A stretch of DNA of 64,000 nucleotides from Pseudoalteromonas sp. '520P1 No. 423'. GTDB lineage: Bacteria > Pseudomonadota > Gammaproteobacteria > Enterobacterales > Alteromonadaceae. Under the pieces are notes generated by a model. That model ran no database searches and was not told where the DNA came from. It saw nothing but the letters and a program-made list of their open reading frames with translations. The stretch spans positions 3,100,001 through 3,164,000 of the forward strand of contig NZ_BBZB01000001.1 of the NCBI RefSeq assembly GCF_001269985.1. Reading direction: 5' to 3'. The translations under genes and the position numbers were made by a program. Positions 27,750-35,978 of this stretch are shown here, one piece after another (position 1 is the first letter of the stretch; each line of letters begins with the position of its first letter).

Positions 27750-28157
27750 TTAAAGTTTATTAATTTCATGACTTACCGTAAATTCTGGTGAAGTAACATA
27801 TTTTTCCATTGTTTGAATTCTGCTATCCACTCGAGAAAGTTGCTCTTTTAAATCTTGTAATGCACGTCTTGGTGGCTCTCCGGCCTGCCACACTTTAAAT
27901 TTAACTTCAACAGGACGCTCTTCCTTGTCGTTCGTTTTTAAAATTTCATCCGCTGACAGCTCTTTTTTATCTAAAATAAACCAACAAGCAATATAAGCGA
28001 CTACAAAAAATGGTCCGCCTGTTAATAAAACAGCTGAAATAAAGATAATACGAACTAACCATAGCTCCATATTAAAATAATCACTTAAACCTGCACACAC
28101 ACCTGCAATTTTTCCACGACTTGGATCTCGATAAAGTTCACGCTTTGATTTATTCAT
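27750..28157 (-). CDS. pspC: Phage shock protein C
   Basis: 135-residue inner-membrane protein. The PspC domain is clear: RELYRDPSRGKIAGVCAGLSDYFNMELWLVRIIFISAVLLTGGPFFVVAYIACWFIL. A cytoplasmic tail with a leucine-rich coiled coil follows (LQDLKEQLSRVDSRIQTMEKYV). With PspB it senses membrane stress and draws PspA away from PspF. Its ATG overlaps the pspB TGA as ATGA, and its GGAGG site lies inside the pspB end. Confidence 0.96.
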   Translation of the reverse strand: MNKSKRELYRDPSRGKIAGVCAGLSDYFNMELWLVRIIFISAVLLTGGPFFVVAYIACWFILDKKELSADEILKTNDKEERPVEVKFKVWQAGEPPRRALQDLKEQLSRVDSRIQTMEKYVTSPEFTVSHEINKL

Positions 28158-28387
28158 ACTTTACTCCTCCATTGCGGTGCCTCCGCATCTAAAATGGACT
28201 CAAGAGTTTGTACTCTTTCAGCCATTTTTTCCGCTTTGTTCGATAATTCAATTAGTTGACGATGTTCATGTTCACTTAAACCTTGGCTAACTTGTTTTTT
28301 ACTTCTGTAATGTAAAATAAGCCATAATGGTGCAATAAAAATCATGAAAACCATTAATGGTGCGATTACTGCTTCAAAACCATTCAT
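28154..28387 (-). CDS. pspB: Phage shock protein B
   Basis: 77 residues: an N-terminal membrane helix (VIAPLMVFMIFIAPLWLILHY), then a cytoplasmic leucine-zipper-like helix (LSEHEHRQLIELSNKAEKMAERVQTLESILD) ending WRSKV. It works with PspC as a stress sensor. Good AGGAG site before ATG 28387. It overlaps pspC by 4 bases. Confidence 0.95.
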   Translation of the reverse strand: MNGFEAVIAPLMVFMIFIAPLWLILHYRSKKQVSQGLSEHEHRQLIELSNKAEKMAERVQTLESILDAEAPQWRSKV

Positions 28388-28479
28388 ATTACTCTCCTTT
28401 ATCCCTTGATTTTAGTACCAAAACTAACCTTGGTTATTATTTATTAAATCAATTTTGGTACTTGTTCTAACCACTTTGC

Positions 28480-29148
28480 TTACTTGTCAGATTTACCTGA
28501 CATTTTCTTTTTAAGTGCAGCAAGCTCATCGTCCACTTTATCTTCTTGTTGTAATGAGGCGATCTCATCCGATAATGATTTTTTACCTAAATCATATGCT
28601 TCAATTTGAGACTCTAAACCGTCTATTTTAGTTTCAAATCGGTCAAAACGGCTTAATGCATCATCAACCTTCGAGCTATCTAAAGTACGTTTAACTTCAA
28701 GGCGTGATTCTGCAGAGCGTTGACGTAATACAATCGCTTTTTGTCTTGCTTTTGCATCTGCCAGTTTTTCTTGCAAAGTTGTCACTTCAGCTTGTAATTT
28801 GCCAATATGCTCTTCCACATGATTTAGTTCATTTTCAGCAGCAGTTGCTGTTTCTGTCGCCTTTTTCTTTTCAACAAGTGCAGCTCTTGCTAAATCTTCA
28901 CGATCTTTAGATAAAGCAAGCTCAGCTTTAGTTTGCCACTCATCTACTTGTGCATTTAACCTTTCAACACGACGTGCAAGCTCTTTTTTTTCTGCAATTG
29001 TTTTAGCTGAAGTTGAACGCACTTCAACTAACGTATCTTCCATCTCTTGGATGATAAGGCGTACCATTTTTTCTGGATCTTCGGCCTTATCTAAAATTGC
29101 GTTAATATTAGAATTAACGATATCTGTAAAACGTGAAAAAATACCCAT
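28480..29148 (-). CDS. pspA: Phage shock protein A
   Basis: 222-residue ESCRT-III-like coiled-coil protein. It binds PspF to hold the operon off, and on stress assembles at the inner membrane to limit proton leakage. The N-terminal amphipathic helix (MGIFSRFTDIVNSNINAIL) and EDPEKMVRLIIQEMEDTLVEVRSTSA are hallmarks; the rest is long coiled coil ending LAALKKKMSGKSDK. First gene of the pspABC unit, with a sigma-54-type promoter 60-80 bases upstream. AGAGG site. Confidence 0.97.
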   Translation of the reverse strand: MGIFSRFTDIVNSNINAILDKAEDPEKMVRLIIQEMEDTLVEVRSTSAKTIAEKKELARRVERLNAQVDEWQTKAELALSKDREDLARAALVEKKKATETATAAENELNHVEEHIGKLQAEVTTLQEKLADAKARQKAIVLRQRSAESRLEVKRTLDSSKVDDALSRFDRFETKIDGLESQIEAYDLGKKSLSDEIASLQQEDKVDDELAALKKKMSGKSDK

Positions 29149-29208
29149 ATTATATACCTCTAATTGATTACCGTATTTATCTAACTTAGTTTGCTTCTAA
29201 CTTAACGT

Positions 29209-29225
29209 ATCAAGATACTTGCCAA
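29209..29225 (-). promoter_or_regulatory. Sigma-54 promoter of the psp operon
   Basis: On the minus strand TTGGCAAG-TATC-TTGAT: the -24 GG is intact and the -12 element reads TTGAT rather than TTGCT, so one of the two key bases deviates. Its position upstream of pspA, with pspF divergent, supports the call. Bases 29226-29340 are AT-rich and would hold PspF sites. Confidence 0.6.
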
Positions 29226-29351
29226 CTTTAAAAATTAATATAACACATTGTTTTAATGGAATTAATAATTACTTTAAGAAATAACTGTTGTTACTCCATT
29301 ATTTAAAATACACTACTAAATAGTGTAAATGACTAAATTTTAGGATCATAG

Positions 29352-30419
29352 ATGAGCCAGTTTCGACAACAAGATAATTTACTTGGACAATCTAATAGTT
29401 TTTTAGAAGTACTTGAACATGTTTCACAAGTAGCCTCATTACATAAACCTGCGATGATTATTGGTGAACGCGGTACGGGTAAAGAACTGATAGCAGCTCG
29501 TTTGCACTACTTATCTAAACGTTGGGATCAGAGTTACGTTAAACTGAATTGTGCAGCTTTAAGTGAAAATTTACTTGAAAGTGAACTTTTTGGCCATGAG
29601 TCAGGCGCTTTTACCGGTGCCAGTAAAAGACATGAAGGTCGATTTGAACGTGCTGATGGCGGTAGCTTATTTTTAGATGAATTAGCCAATACCTCTGGTT
29701 TAGTGCAAGAAAAGCTGCTTCGTGTGATCGAATATGGTGAATTTGAACGTGTTGGTGGTAAAAGCACCGTAAAAGTAGATACCCGTTTAATTTGTGCTAC
29801 AAATGAAGATTTACCGACATTAGCCGAAAAAGGTGAATTTAGAAGCGATTTACTTGATAGATTAGCTTTTGATGTCATAACACTCCCCCCCCTGCGCGAA
29901 CGTAAAGATGATATTTTACTGCTAGCCGAGAACTTTGCCATAAATATGGCACGTGATCTAGAGTGGGAATTATTTAGTGGCTTTACCCGCGCAGCACAAG
30001 AAACATTATTAGATTATCCATGGCCTGGTAATATCCGTGAGCTCAAAAATACAGTTGAAAGAAGTGTCTATCGCAGCGCTAATGCACACATCCCTGTTCA
30101 TAATATTATTCTTGACCCTTTTAAAAGCCCATATCGCCCTGTTAGTCGAGTAAAAACACAAGATCGCGTTGTTAATATTGATTCAGTTACCCCTGAAGTT
30201 TCCCATAAACCAGCAGTTAATACTGTGCCTGACATTAATACAAATAACTTTCCATGTGATTTAAAGACATTATCAAATCAATTTGAAATAGATTTAATTA
30301 AAAATGCACTTAAAAATAGTCAATTTAATCAAAAGAAGACTGCAGAAATGCTAGGTTTAACGTATCATCAGCTTAGAGGATATCTAAAAAAGTACAATTT
30401 ATTAGAAAATGCTCAATAA
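29352..30419 (+). CDS. pspF: PspF, sigma-54 enhancer-binding activator of psp
   Basis: 355 residues: an AAA+ domain with no N-terminal receiver, as expected of PspF. Walker A is GERGTGKE (~38-45), the sigma-54 loop is GAFTGA, Walker B is GGSLFLDE, then LPPLRERKDDILLLAE and YPWPGNIRELKN. A C-terminal Fis-type helix-turn-helix (~320-350: KKTAEMLGLTYHQLRGYLKKY) binds upstream sites. PspA holds it inactive until stress. It diverges from pspA and is followed 25 bases later by sapA, so read-through into sap is possible. Confidence 0.96.
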   Translation: MSQFRQQDNLLGQSNSFLEVLEHVSQVASLHKPAMIIGERGTGKELIAARLHYLSKRWDQSYVKLNCAALSENLLESELFGHESGAFTGASKRHEGRFERADGGSLFLDELANTSGLVQEKLLRVIEYGEFERVGGKSTVKVDTRLICATNEDLPTLAEKGEFRSDLLDRLAFDVITLPPLRERKDDILLLAENFAINMARDLEWELFSGFTRAAQETLLDYPWPGNIRELKNTVERSVYRSANAHIPVHNIILDPFKSPYRPVSRVKTQDRVVNIDSVTPEVSHKPAVNTVPDINTNNFPCDLKTLSNQFEIDLIKNALKNSQFNQKKTAEMLGLTYHQLRGYLKKYNLLENAQ

Positions 30420-30444
30420 ACACAAAAATAAAGAGGCATGATGA

Positions 30445-32046
30445 GTGAGTAAATTCATCTTTAGCATAGTCATTATTATGCTTACAGGCTGTTCTGAACA
30501 CGCCCTTAAAAATCAAAATAGCCATGGGTTAATATACTGTGCCGAAGCTAACCCTGTTAGCTTTAATCCACAGATCACTACTTTAGGGTCTACAATAGAT
30601 TTAACATCAAATCAGTTATATAACCGTTTGATCAGTATTGACGCTAATACAGGCAAGTTTTTACCTGAACTTGCTAAGTTTTGGGAAATTTCAAAAGATA
30701 GAAAAAAGATCACATTTGAATTACGGCAAGATGTGCAATTTCATCAAACTGATTATTTTACTCCCACTCGAAACTTTAATGCCGATGATGTTGTATTTAC
30801 TTTTAGTCGCTTATTTGATGCCTATAATCCATACCACTTTGTTGGCGGCGGGCAATATCCTTACTTTCAAAGCATCGGTTTAGATCAATTGATTAAGTCC
30901 ATCATCAAAGAGTCTGATTATCGTGTTTCATTTGAACTATTTGATGCACAGAGCAGTTTTTTAGCTAATATTGCCACGGACTTTTCCGTGATCTTATCAG
31001 CAGAATATGCGAAGAATTTAGAAATTAATGAAACACTAGATAATTTAGATAACTTTCCGGTGGGTACTGGCCCTTATAAATTTAAGGATTATAAACGCGA
31101 TATATTAATTCGTTACTATAAACATAAATCGTATTGGAAACACCCAGTTGAATTAGAACAGTTGGTTTATGATATTACACCAAATAGTACGACACGAATT
31201 GCAAAAATGTTAACAAATGAGTGTGATGTGACACCTCATCCAAACTCATCTCAGCTTTCTATTTTAGCCAGCAGAAACGATATCAAAGTACAAAAAGAAC
31301 CTAATTTAAATATTGGCTTTTGGGCTTTCAATACACAAAAAGCCCCATTCGATGATAGTCGAGTACGAAGAGCGCTTGCTCATGCTGTCGACATTGAAAA
31401 AATAATGCATGCTGTATATCTAGATAATGGCAAACGATTAGAGTCTATTTTGCCAAATGATTCATGGGCGTATCAAGCCCAAGTCAATATGCCAAACTAC
31501 AATCCAGAACTAGCCAAACGCCTATTACAACAAGCCGGTATAGTTGAAGGGTTCAAAATGGACTTATGGGCGATGCCAGTAGCAAGAATATACAATCCTA
31601 ATGCACGAAAAATGGCTGAGTTAATACAAAGTGATTTAAAGAAAATAGGCATTACAGTTAATATTGTTGAATATGAATGGAATACCTTTATAAAAAAACT
31701 TGAAGAGCATGCTCACGATACGGTACTTCTAGGTTGGTCAGCAGATACACCCGATCCTGACAACTTTTTTAGCCCGCTATTGAGTTGCGCCGCAGCACTT
31801 AATGGTAAAAATGCAGCCAATTGGTGTGATCCTGAGTTTGATTTATTGCTATCAAAAGCATTAGATACAATCGAAATTGAGGAAAGAAAAGAGTTTTACT
31901 TTCAAGCACAACAAATGGTTATTCAAGAGTTACCTCTTTTACCAATAGCACAAGGAATGCGCTTTCAAGCGAGCTCTACCAGCGTTGAAAATATTGAAAT
32001 CAAGTCTTTTGGTGGGGTATCACTGGCTAAGGCAAGGAAACTATAA
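30445..32046 (+). CDS. sapA: SapA-type peptide ABC transporter substrate-binding lipoprotein
   Basis: 533-residue SBP family 5 (DppA/OppA-like) protein with an LTGC lipobox, so it is probably membrane-anchored. Motifs: GLIYCAEANPVSFNPQ, ISKDRKKITFELRQDVQFH, NADDVVFTFSRLFD, VGTGPYKFKDYKRD, VRRALAHAVDIEKIM, LLGWSADTPDPDNFF. In enterics Sap binds antimicrobial peptides or haem and is linked to potassium uptake; the ligand here is inferred. Start GTG 30445, since nearby ATGs are out of frame. Its TAA overlaps the sapB ATG by one base (TAATG). Confidence 0.9.
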   Translation: MSKFIFSIVIIMLTGCSEHALKNQNSHGLIYCAEANPVSFNPQITTLGSTIDLTSNQLYNRLISIDANTGKFLPELAKFWEISKDRKKITFELRQDVQFHQTDYFTPTRNFNADDVVFTFSRLFDAYNPYHFVGGGQYPYFQSIGLDQLIKSIIKESDYRVSFELFDAQSSFLANIATDFSVILSAEYAKNLEINETLDNLDNFPVGTGPYKFKDYKRDILIRYYKHKSYWKHPVELEQLVYDITPNSTTRIAKMLTNECDVTPHPNSSQLSILASRNDIKVQKEPNLNIGFWAFNTQKAPFDDSRVRRALAHAVDIEKIMHAVYLDNGKRLESILPNDSWAYQAQVNMPNYNPELAKRLLQQAGIVEGFKMDLWAMPVARIYNPNARKMAELIQSDLKKIGITVNIVEYEWNTFIKKLEEHAHDTVLLGWSADTPDPDNFFSPLLSCAAALNGKNAANWCDPEFDLLLSKALDTIEIEERKEFYFQAQQMVIQELPLLPIAQGMRFQASSTSVENIEIKSFGGVSLAKARKL

Positions 32047-33080
32047 TGGCTTTAGAATATGTATTGCGCCGTATAATTTTACTCTCTTTTATGCTGTTAC
32101 TTTTATCCGTTTTCACATTTTCTTTAAGTTTTTTATTCCCAGGCGATCCTTTAAGTAATTTAAGCGGAATTCAAAATATTTCATTTCATGAATCAGATGC
32201 CTTGTCTGAGAAATATAAATTAGATCAGAGTATTCCAACACAATTTATTTCTTTTATAACACGAGTTAGTCAAGGAGATTGGGGCATATCGTTTGCATCA
32301 CAAGAGCCTATTTTTGACCATATTGTTGCATTATTCCCTGCAACATTAGAATTAGCTTTATATGCGCTATTAGCATCAATTGTATTTGGTATTCCAGCTG
32401 GCATCATTTCAGCTGCGTATTACAAAAAGTGGCCTGATAAAATCATTAATACCCTTACTTTATTAGGATATTCAACACCCGTTTTTTGGCTCGCTTTACT
32501 CATGATCATGTTTTTTTGTTTGCAGTTAGGCTTACTGCCTATGTCTGGAAGAGTGAGCTTATTATATGAAATACCTGATGTGACAGGCTTTATTTTAATA
32601 GATATATTATTGAGCGATGTAAGTTATAAATTTAATGCATTTATAGATGCGATTAAACATTTGTTATTGCCAACAATTGTTTTATCTACTTACCCTACTA
32701 TGGTACTTATTCGTTTTACCCGAGACTCTATGCTTGAAGTACTTGAGAAAAACTATATAAAAACTGCGAGAGCTAAAGGTTTAAGTAGAAGCCAACTTAT
32801 CTTTCGACACGCACTTAGAAATGCGCTTTTACCCGTAATTAAACAAATTGGTTTACAGTTTAGTACGTTGATCACTTTAGCCATGATCACCGAAGTTATC
32901 TTTTCTTGGCCAGGTATTGGTCGTTGGTTAATTGATAGTATTTACCAAAGAGACTTTCCAGCTATTCAAGGCGGGTTATTAGCCGTTTCTACATTTATCA
33001 TTTTAGCGACGGTTACAGCCGATTTAATGCATTCTTTGTTTGACCCAATTAGCCGGAACCAAACTCATGGCAAAATTTAA
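32046..33080 (+). CDS. sapB: SapB ABC transporter permease
   Basis: 344-residue inner-membrane permease of the DppB/OppB type. N-terminal membrane helix, then the DppB-like YKLDQSIPTQFISFITRVSQGDWGISF. The EAA-type loop that contacts the ATPase is visible in YIKTARAKGLSRSQLIFRHALRNALLPVI, followed by WPGIGRWLIDSIYQRDFPAIQG. Translationally coupled to sapA, and overlaps sapC by 14 bases. Confidence 0.93.
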   Translation: MALEYVLRRIILLSFMLLLLSVFTFSLSFLFPGDPLSNLSGIQNISFHESDALSEKYKLDQSIPTQFISFITRVSQGDWGISFASQEPIFDHIVALFPATLELALYALLASIVFGIPAGIISAAYYKKWPDKIINTLTLLGYSTPVFWLALLMIMFFCLQLGLLPMSGRVSLLYEIPDVTGFILIDILLSDVSYKFNAFIDAIKHLLLPTIVLSTYPTMVLIRFTRDSMLEVLEKNYIKTARAKGLSRSQLIFRHALRNALLPVIKQIGLQFSTLITLAMITEVIFSWPGIGRWLIDSIYQRDFPAIQGGLLAVSTFIILATVTADLMHSLFDPISRNQTHGKI

Positions 33081-33972
33081 TATAAATACAGATATTAGTT
33101 CTGAAGATCTTAATAAATCGCCATTACGCCAGTTTTGGCGTCACTTTAAAGAAAATCATGTTGCTTTAGTTGGGTTATGGTTATTTATTGCTTTAACAAT
33201 ACTGGCAACTTTAGCCCCTGTTATTGCGCCTTATGGTGTTAATCAGCAACATAGCGATGCCTTATTACTACCACCATCTTGGAATGATGCTGGAGATGTC
33301 AGATTTATTTTAGGCACAGACGACCTAGGCAGAGATATTTTATCGCGCTTGATAAATGGCACAACATATACATTTGGTTTGGCAATTTTAACGGCTTTAA
33401 TAACTACTTTACTTGGCGTTGTATTAGGTGTTTTTGCAGGCATGAGTAAAGGCGTGCGCTCTAGTGTTTTAAATCACTTACTCGACGTGACTTTGTCCAT
33501 TCCTTCTCTGTTATTAGCTATCATTATAATTGCATTATTGGGCCCTGGTTTATTAAATACGGTGTGGGCAATTATTTTAGCTTTATTGCCTCAGTATATT
33601 CATTCTGTTAGAAACCTAGTGGTGCAAGAGTTATCTAAAGATTATATTGTTGCGCAATGGTTAGATGGCGCAAACAGCTGGCATATTTTGAGTCGTGGTA
33701 TTTTCCCTAATATTTATGAGCATATCGTGGTAATTTTTACTATGTCACTTTCAACAGCTATTTTAGATATTTCTGCTTTAGGGTTTTTAAAGCTTGGCGC
33801 GCAACCACCAACCGCTGAATGGGGTGCTATTTTATCTGAAAATTTAGCCTTTATTTATTTAGCCCCTTGGACTGTTGCACTGCCGGGTATTTTATTATTT
33901 TTCGCAGTACTTGCCACTAACCTCGTTGGTGATGGACTCAGAAGTGCACTCAAAAAACGTAAAGCGATATAA
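33067..33972 (+). CDS. sapC: SapC ABC transporter permease
   Basis: 301-residue DppC/OppC-type permease. SPLRQFWRHFKENHVALVGLWLF starts the membrane domain; LGTDDLGRDILSRLINGTTYTF and the EAA-type loop (YIVAQWLDGANSWHILSRGIFPNI) are family marks. ATG 33067 has a CGGAA site and lies inside the sapB end; a longer frame from 33040 is less likely. It is followed after 82 bases by sapD. Confidence 0.92.
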   Translation: MAKFNINTDISSEDLNKSPLRQFWRHFKENHVALVGLWLFIALTILATLAPVIAPYGVNQQHSDALLLPPSWNDAGDVRFILGTDDLGRDILSRLINGTTYTFGLAILTALITTLLGVVLGVFAGMSKGVRSSVLNHLLDVTLSIPSLLLAIIIIALLGPGLLNTVWAIILALLPQYIHSVRNLVVQELSKDYIVAQWLDGANSWHILSRGIFPNIYEHIVVIFTMSLSTAILDISALGFLKLGAQPPTAEWGAILSENLAFIYLAPWTVALPGILLFFAVLATNLVGDGLRSALKKRKAI

Positions 33973-34054
33973 TGGGGTTGTTTAACTTGAATTATTTAAT
34001 TAAAACCCAAGTAAAACAAAACAGTAATGTCTTGCTCTATTGGAGTAAAATACA

Positions 34055-35077
34055 ATGCAATTATTAGATATTCGCAATCTCACTATCGAGTTAGAAACAC
34101 CTGATGGCATTATTCGCGCTGTAGACAAAATTAGCCTGAGCTTAAAAGAAGGTGAAGTACATGCGCTTGTAGGTGAATCAGGCTCAGGTAAAAGCCTCAT
34201 AGCTAAAGCAATTGTTGGCGTATTAAACTCTCGCTGGCGTATCACTGCTGATAGAATGCATTGGCAAGGTATCGACTTAATGCGGCTTTCTCCTGAAAAA
34301 CGTAGAAAACTCATTGGGCAAGAAATTGCCATGATTTATCAAGATCCTAGCAGTTGTCTCGACCCTACAGCAAAAATCGCAGATCAAATCGCTGAAAGTA
34401 TTCCTGATAAAGGCCTAAAAGGATACTTCTGGCAAAAAAATAAACAAAGGAATGAAAGAGCAATCGCTTTATTACATAAAGTAGGCATTAGAGATCATAC
34501 CAAAGTATTGAGCAGCTATCCCCACGAATTATCTGATGGGATTTGTCAAAAAGTAATGATCGCTATGGCGATTGCACGCTCACCAAAACTACTTATTGCA
34601 GATGAACCAACAACTGCACTTGAAAGTACGACCCGAGCACAAGTGTTCAGATTATTAAAAAGTCTAAATTTATTAAAAAACATGTCTATATTGATGATCA
34701 GCCATGAACTTGAAGAACTATCGAGCTGGACTCATGGCTTACATGTACTGTATTGCGGTCAAATGGTTGAAGCGGGACCAACTAAGATCTTATATAAAAC
34801 CCCCTATCATCCTTATACTAGTGCCTTATTAAAAAGTTTACCCGATTATAATAAAGGCTTAGAGCACAAGCATGAGATTTACGCTTTGAATGGCACAATC
34901 CCGACATTACAGCATTTGCCTATTGGCTGTCGTTTAGGCCCTCGCTGCCCTCAAGCTCAAAAAGATTGTGTAAAAACACCAAAACTTAATTCACAACAAG
35001 AGCATAGCTTTGCATGTCACTTTCCTTTAATGACCGCAGAAAAAACTAAAAGGAATTTAAAATGCAGCCAATCTTAA
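34055..35077 (+). CDS. sapD: SapD ABC transporter ATPase
   Basis: 340 residues. Walker A GESGSGKS (~39-46), Q-loop YQDPSSCLDP and Walker B LLIADEPTTALE. The signature is LSDGICQKVMIA, not the standard LSGGQ; a degenerate signature is normal in enteric SapD too, so I do not read it as damage. The C-terminal oligopeptide-transporter domain holds a cysteine set (GCRLGPRCPQAQKDC, later SFACHFP) that may carry an iron-sulfur cluster. GGAG site. Overlaps sapF by 16 bases. Confidence 0.92.
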   Translation: MQLLDIRNLTIELETPDGIIRAVDKISLSLKEGEVHALVGESGSGKSLIAKAIVGVLNSRWRITADRMHWQGIDLMRLSPEKRRKLIGQEIAMIYQDPSSCLDPTAKIADQIAESIPDKGLKGYFWQKNKQRNERAIALLHKVGIRDHTKVLSSYPHELSDGICQKVMIAMAIARSPKLLIADEPTTALESTTRAQVFRLLKSLNLLKNMSILMISHELEELSSWTHGLHVLYCGQMVEAGPTKILYKTPYHPYTSALLKSLPDYNKGLEHKHEIYALNGTIPTLQHLPIGCRLGPRCPQAQKDCVKTPKLNSQQEHSFACHFPLMTAEKTKRNLKCSQS

Positions 35078-35823
35078 AAGTTCAGGCATTATCAAAAACG
35101 TTTAAAGTGCGAGACAAATATTTTTTACGTAAAAAATTCCAAGTTTTGGATAACATCTCATTTTGCCTATCAAAAGGTGAAACAATTGCGATTATTGGCG
35201 AAACGGGTTCTGGTAAGAGTACCTTAGCTAAAATATTAGCCGGCGCTGAAATAAGCCAAAAAGGTCAAATTTTACTAGAAGGCAATATTATTGAAGATGA
35301 CGGTAAAAGAAAAACCAGTTGTCGTGATATCAGATTAATATTTCAAGACGCATCTAAGTCACTTAACCCAGGGATCACAATAGGTAAAACATTAAAAGAA
35401 ATTCTTTTGATGAATACTGATTTTGATGATTTACAATGTAAAGACACAATTAATAAAATTTTATTAAAAGTAGGTTTATTAGCTGAGCACCAACATTATT
35501 ACCCCCATATGTTTTCAGGCGGACAACTACAACGTGTCGCTCTCGCTCGTGCTTTAATTTTAGAACCTAAGGTTTTGGTATTAGATGAAGCTTTATCTTC
35601 TTTAGATCCCTCTGTAAGGGCGCAAACAGTTAATTTATTGCTTAAACTTCAGCAAGAAACCGGTTTAAGCTATGTACTTATCACACATCATTTAAGCTTG
35701 GTTAAACATATGAGCGATCAAACCTTAGTATTAGACCAAGGAAAAGTGATTGAATCGGGTAAAACTTTAGATCTATTTAAACAACATAAATGTAAAGCAA
35801 CTCAAAGATTATTGAACTGCTAA
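35062..35823 (+). CDS. sapF: SapF ABC transporter ATPase
   Basis: 253 residues. Walker A GETGSGKST (~47-55), Q-loop IFQDASKSLNP, a canonical signature in FSGGQLQRVALARAL, Walker B VLVLDEALSSLD and the switch ITHHLSL. Pairs with SapD under the SapBC permeases. AAGGA site before ATG 35062, inside the end of sapD. Last gene of the sap operon. Confidence 0.93.
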   Translation: MQPILKVQALSKTFKVRDKYFLRKKFQVLDNISFCLSKGETIAIIGETGSGKSTLAKILAGAEISQKGQILLEGNIIEDDGKRKTSCRDIRLIFQDASKSLNPGITIGKTLKEILLMNTDFDDLQCKDTINKILLKVGLLAEHQHYYPHMFSGGQLQRVALARALILEPKVLVLDEALSSLDPSVRAQTVNLLLKLQQETGLSYVLITHHLSLVKHMSDQTLVLDQGKVIESGKTLDLFKQHKCKATQRLLNC

Positions 35824-35932
35824 TCTATCTCTTTCGCAGCTCTATTTATGATACTACATGGTAGAATAAACTCAGAGCAGTATCTCATTTAAAAAAAATA
35901 GCATTTAGTCCCTCGACATATTTCACAAACAA

Positions 35933-35959
35933 GAAAGGCGCATTAAAATGCGCCTTTTC
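35933..35959. terminator. Bidirectional terminator between sapF and ppiD
   Basis: AGAAAGGCGCATT, short AA loop, AATGCGCCTTTTCT. Serves converging sap and ppiD transcripts. Confidence 0.85.
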
Positions 35960-35978
35960 TAATTCTAAATTTAGAAGT

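Noticed and set aside
34055..35077. Degenerate ABC signature in SapD as a sign of damage
   Set aside because: LSDGICQ at this place is in line with known SapD proteins; Walker motifs are intact and SapF carries the canonical signature.
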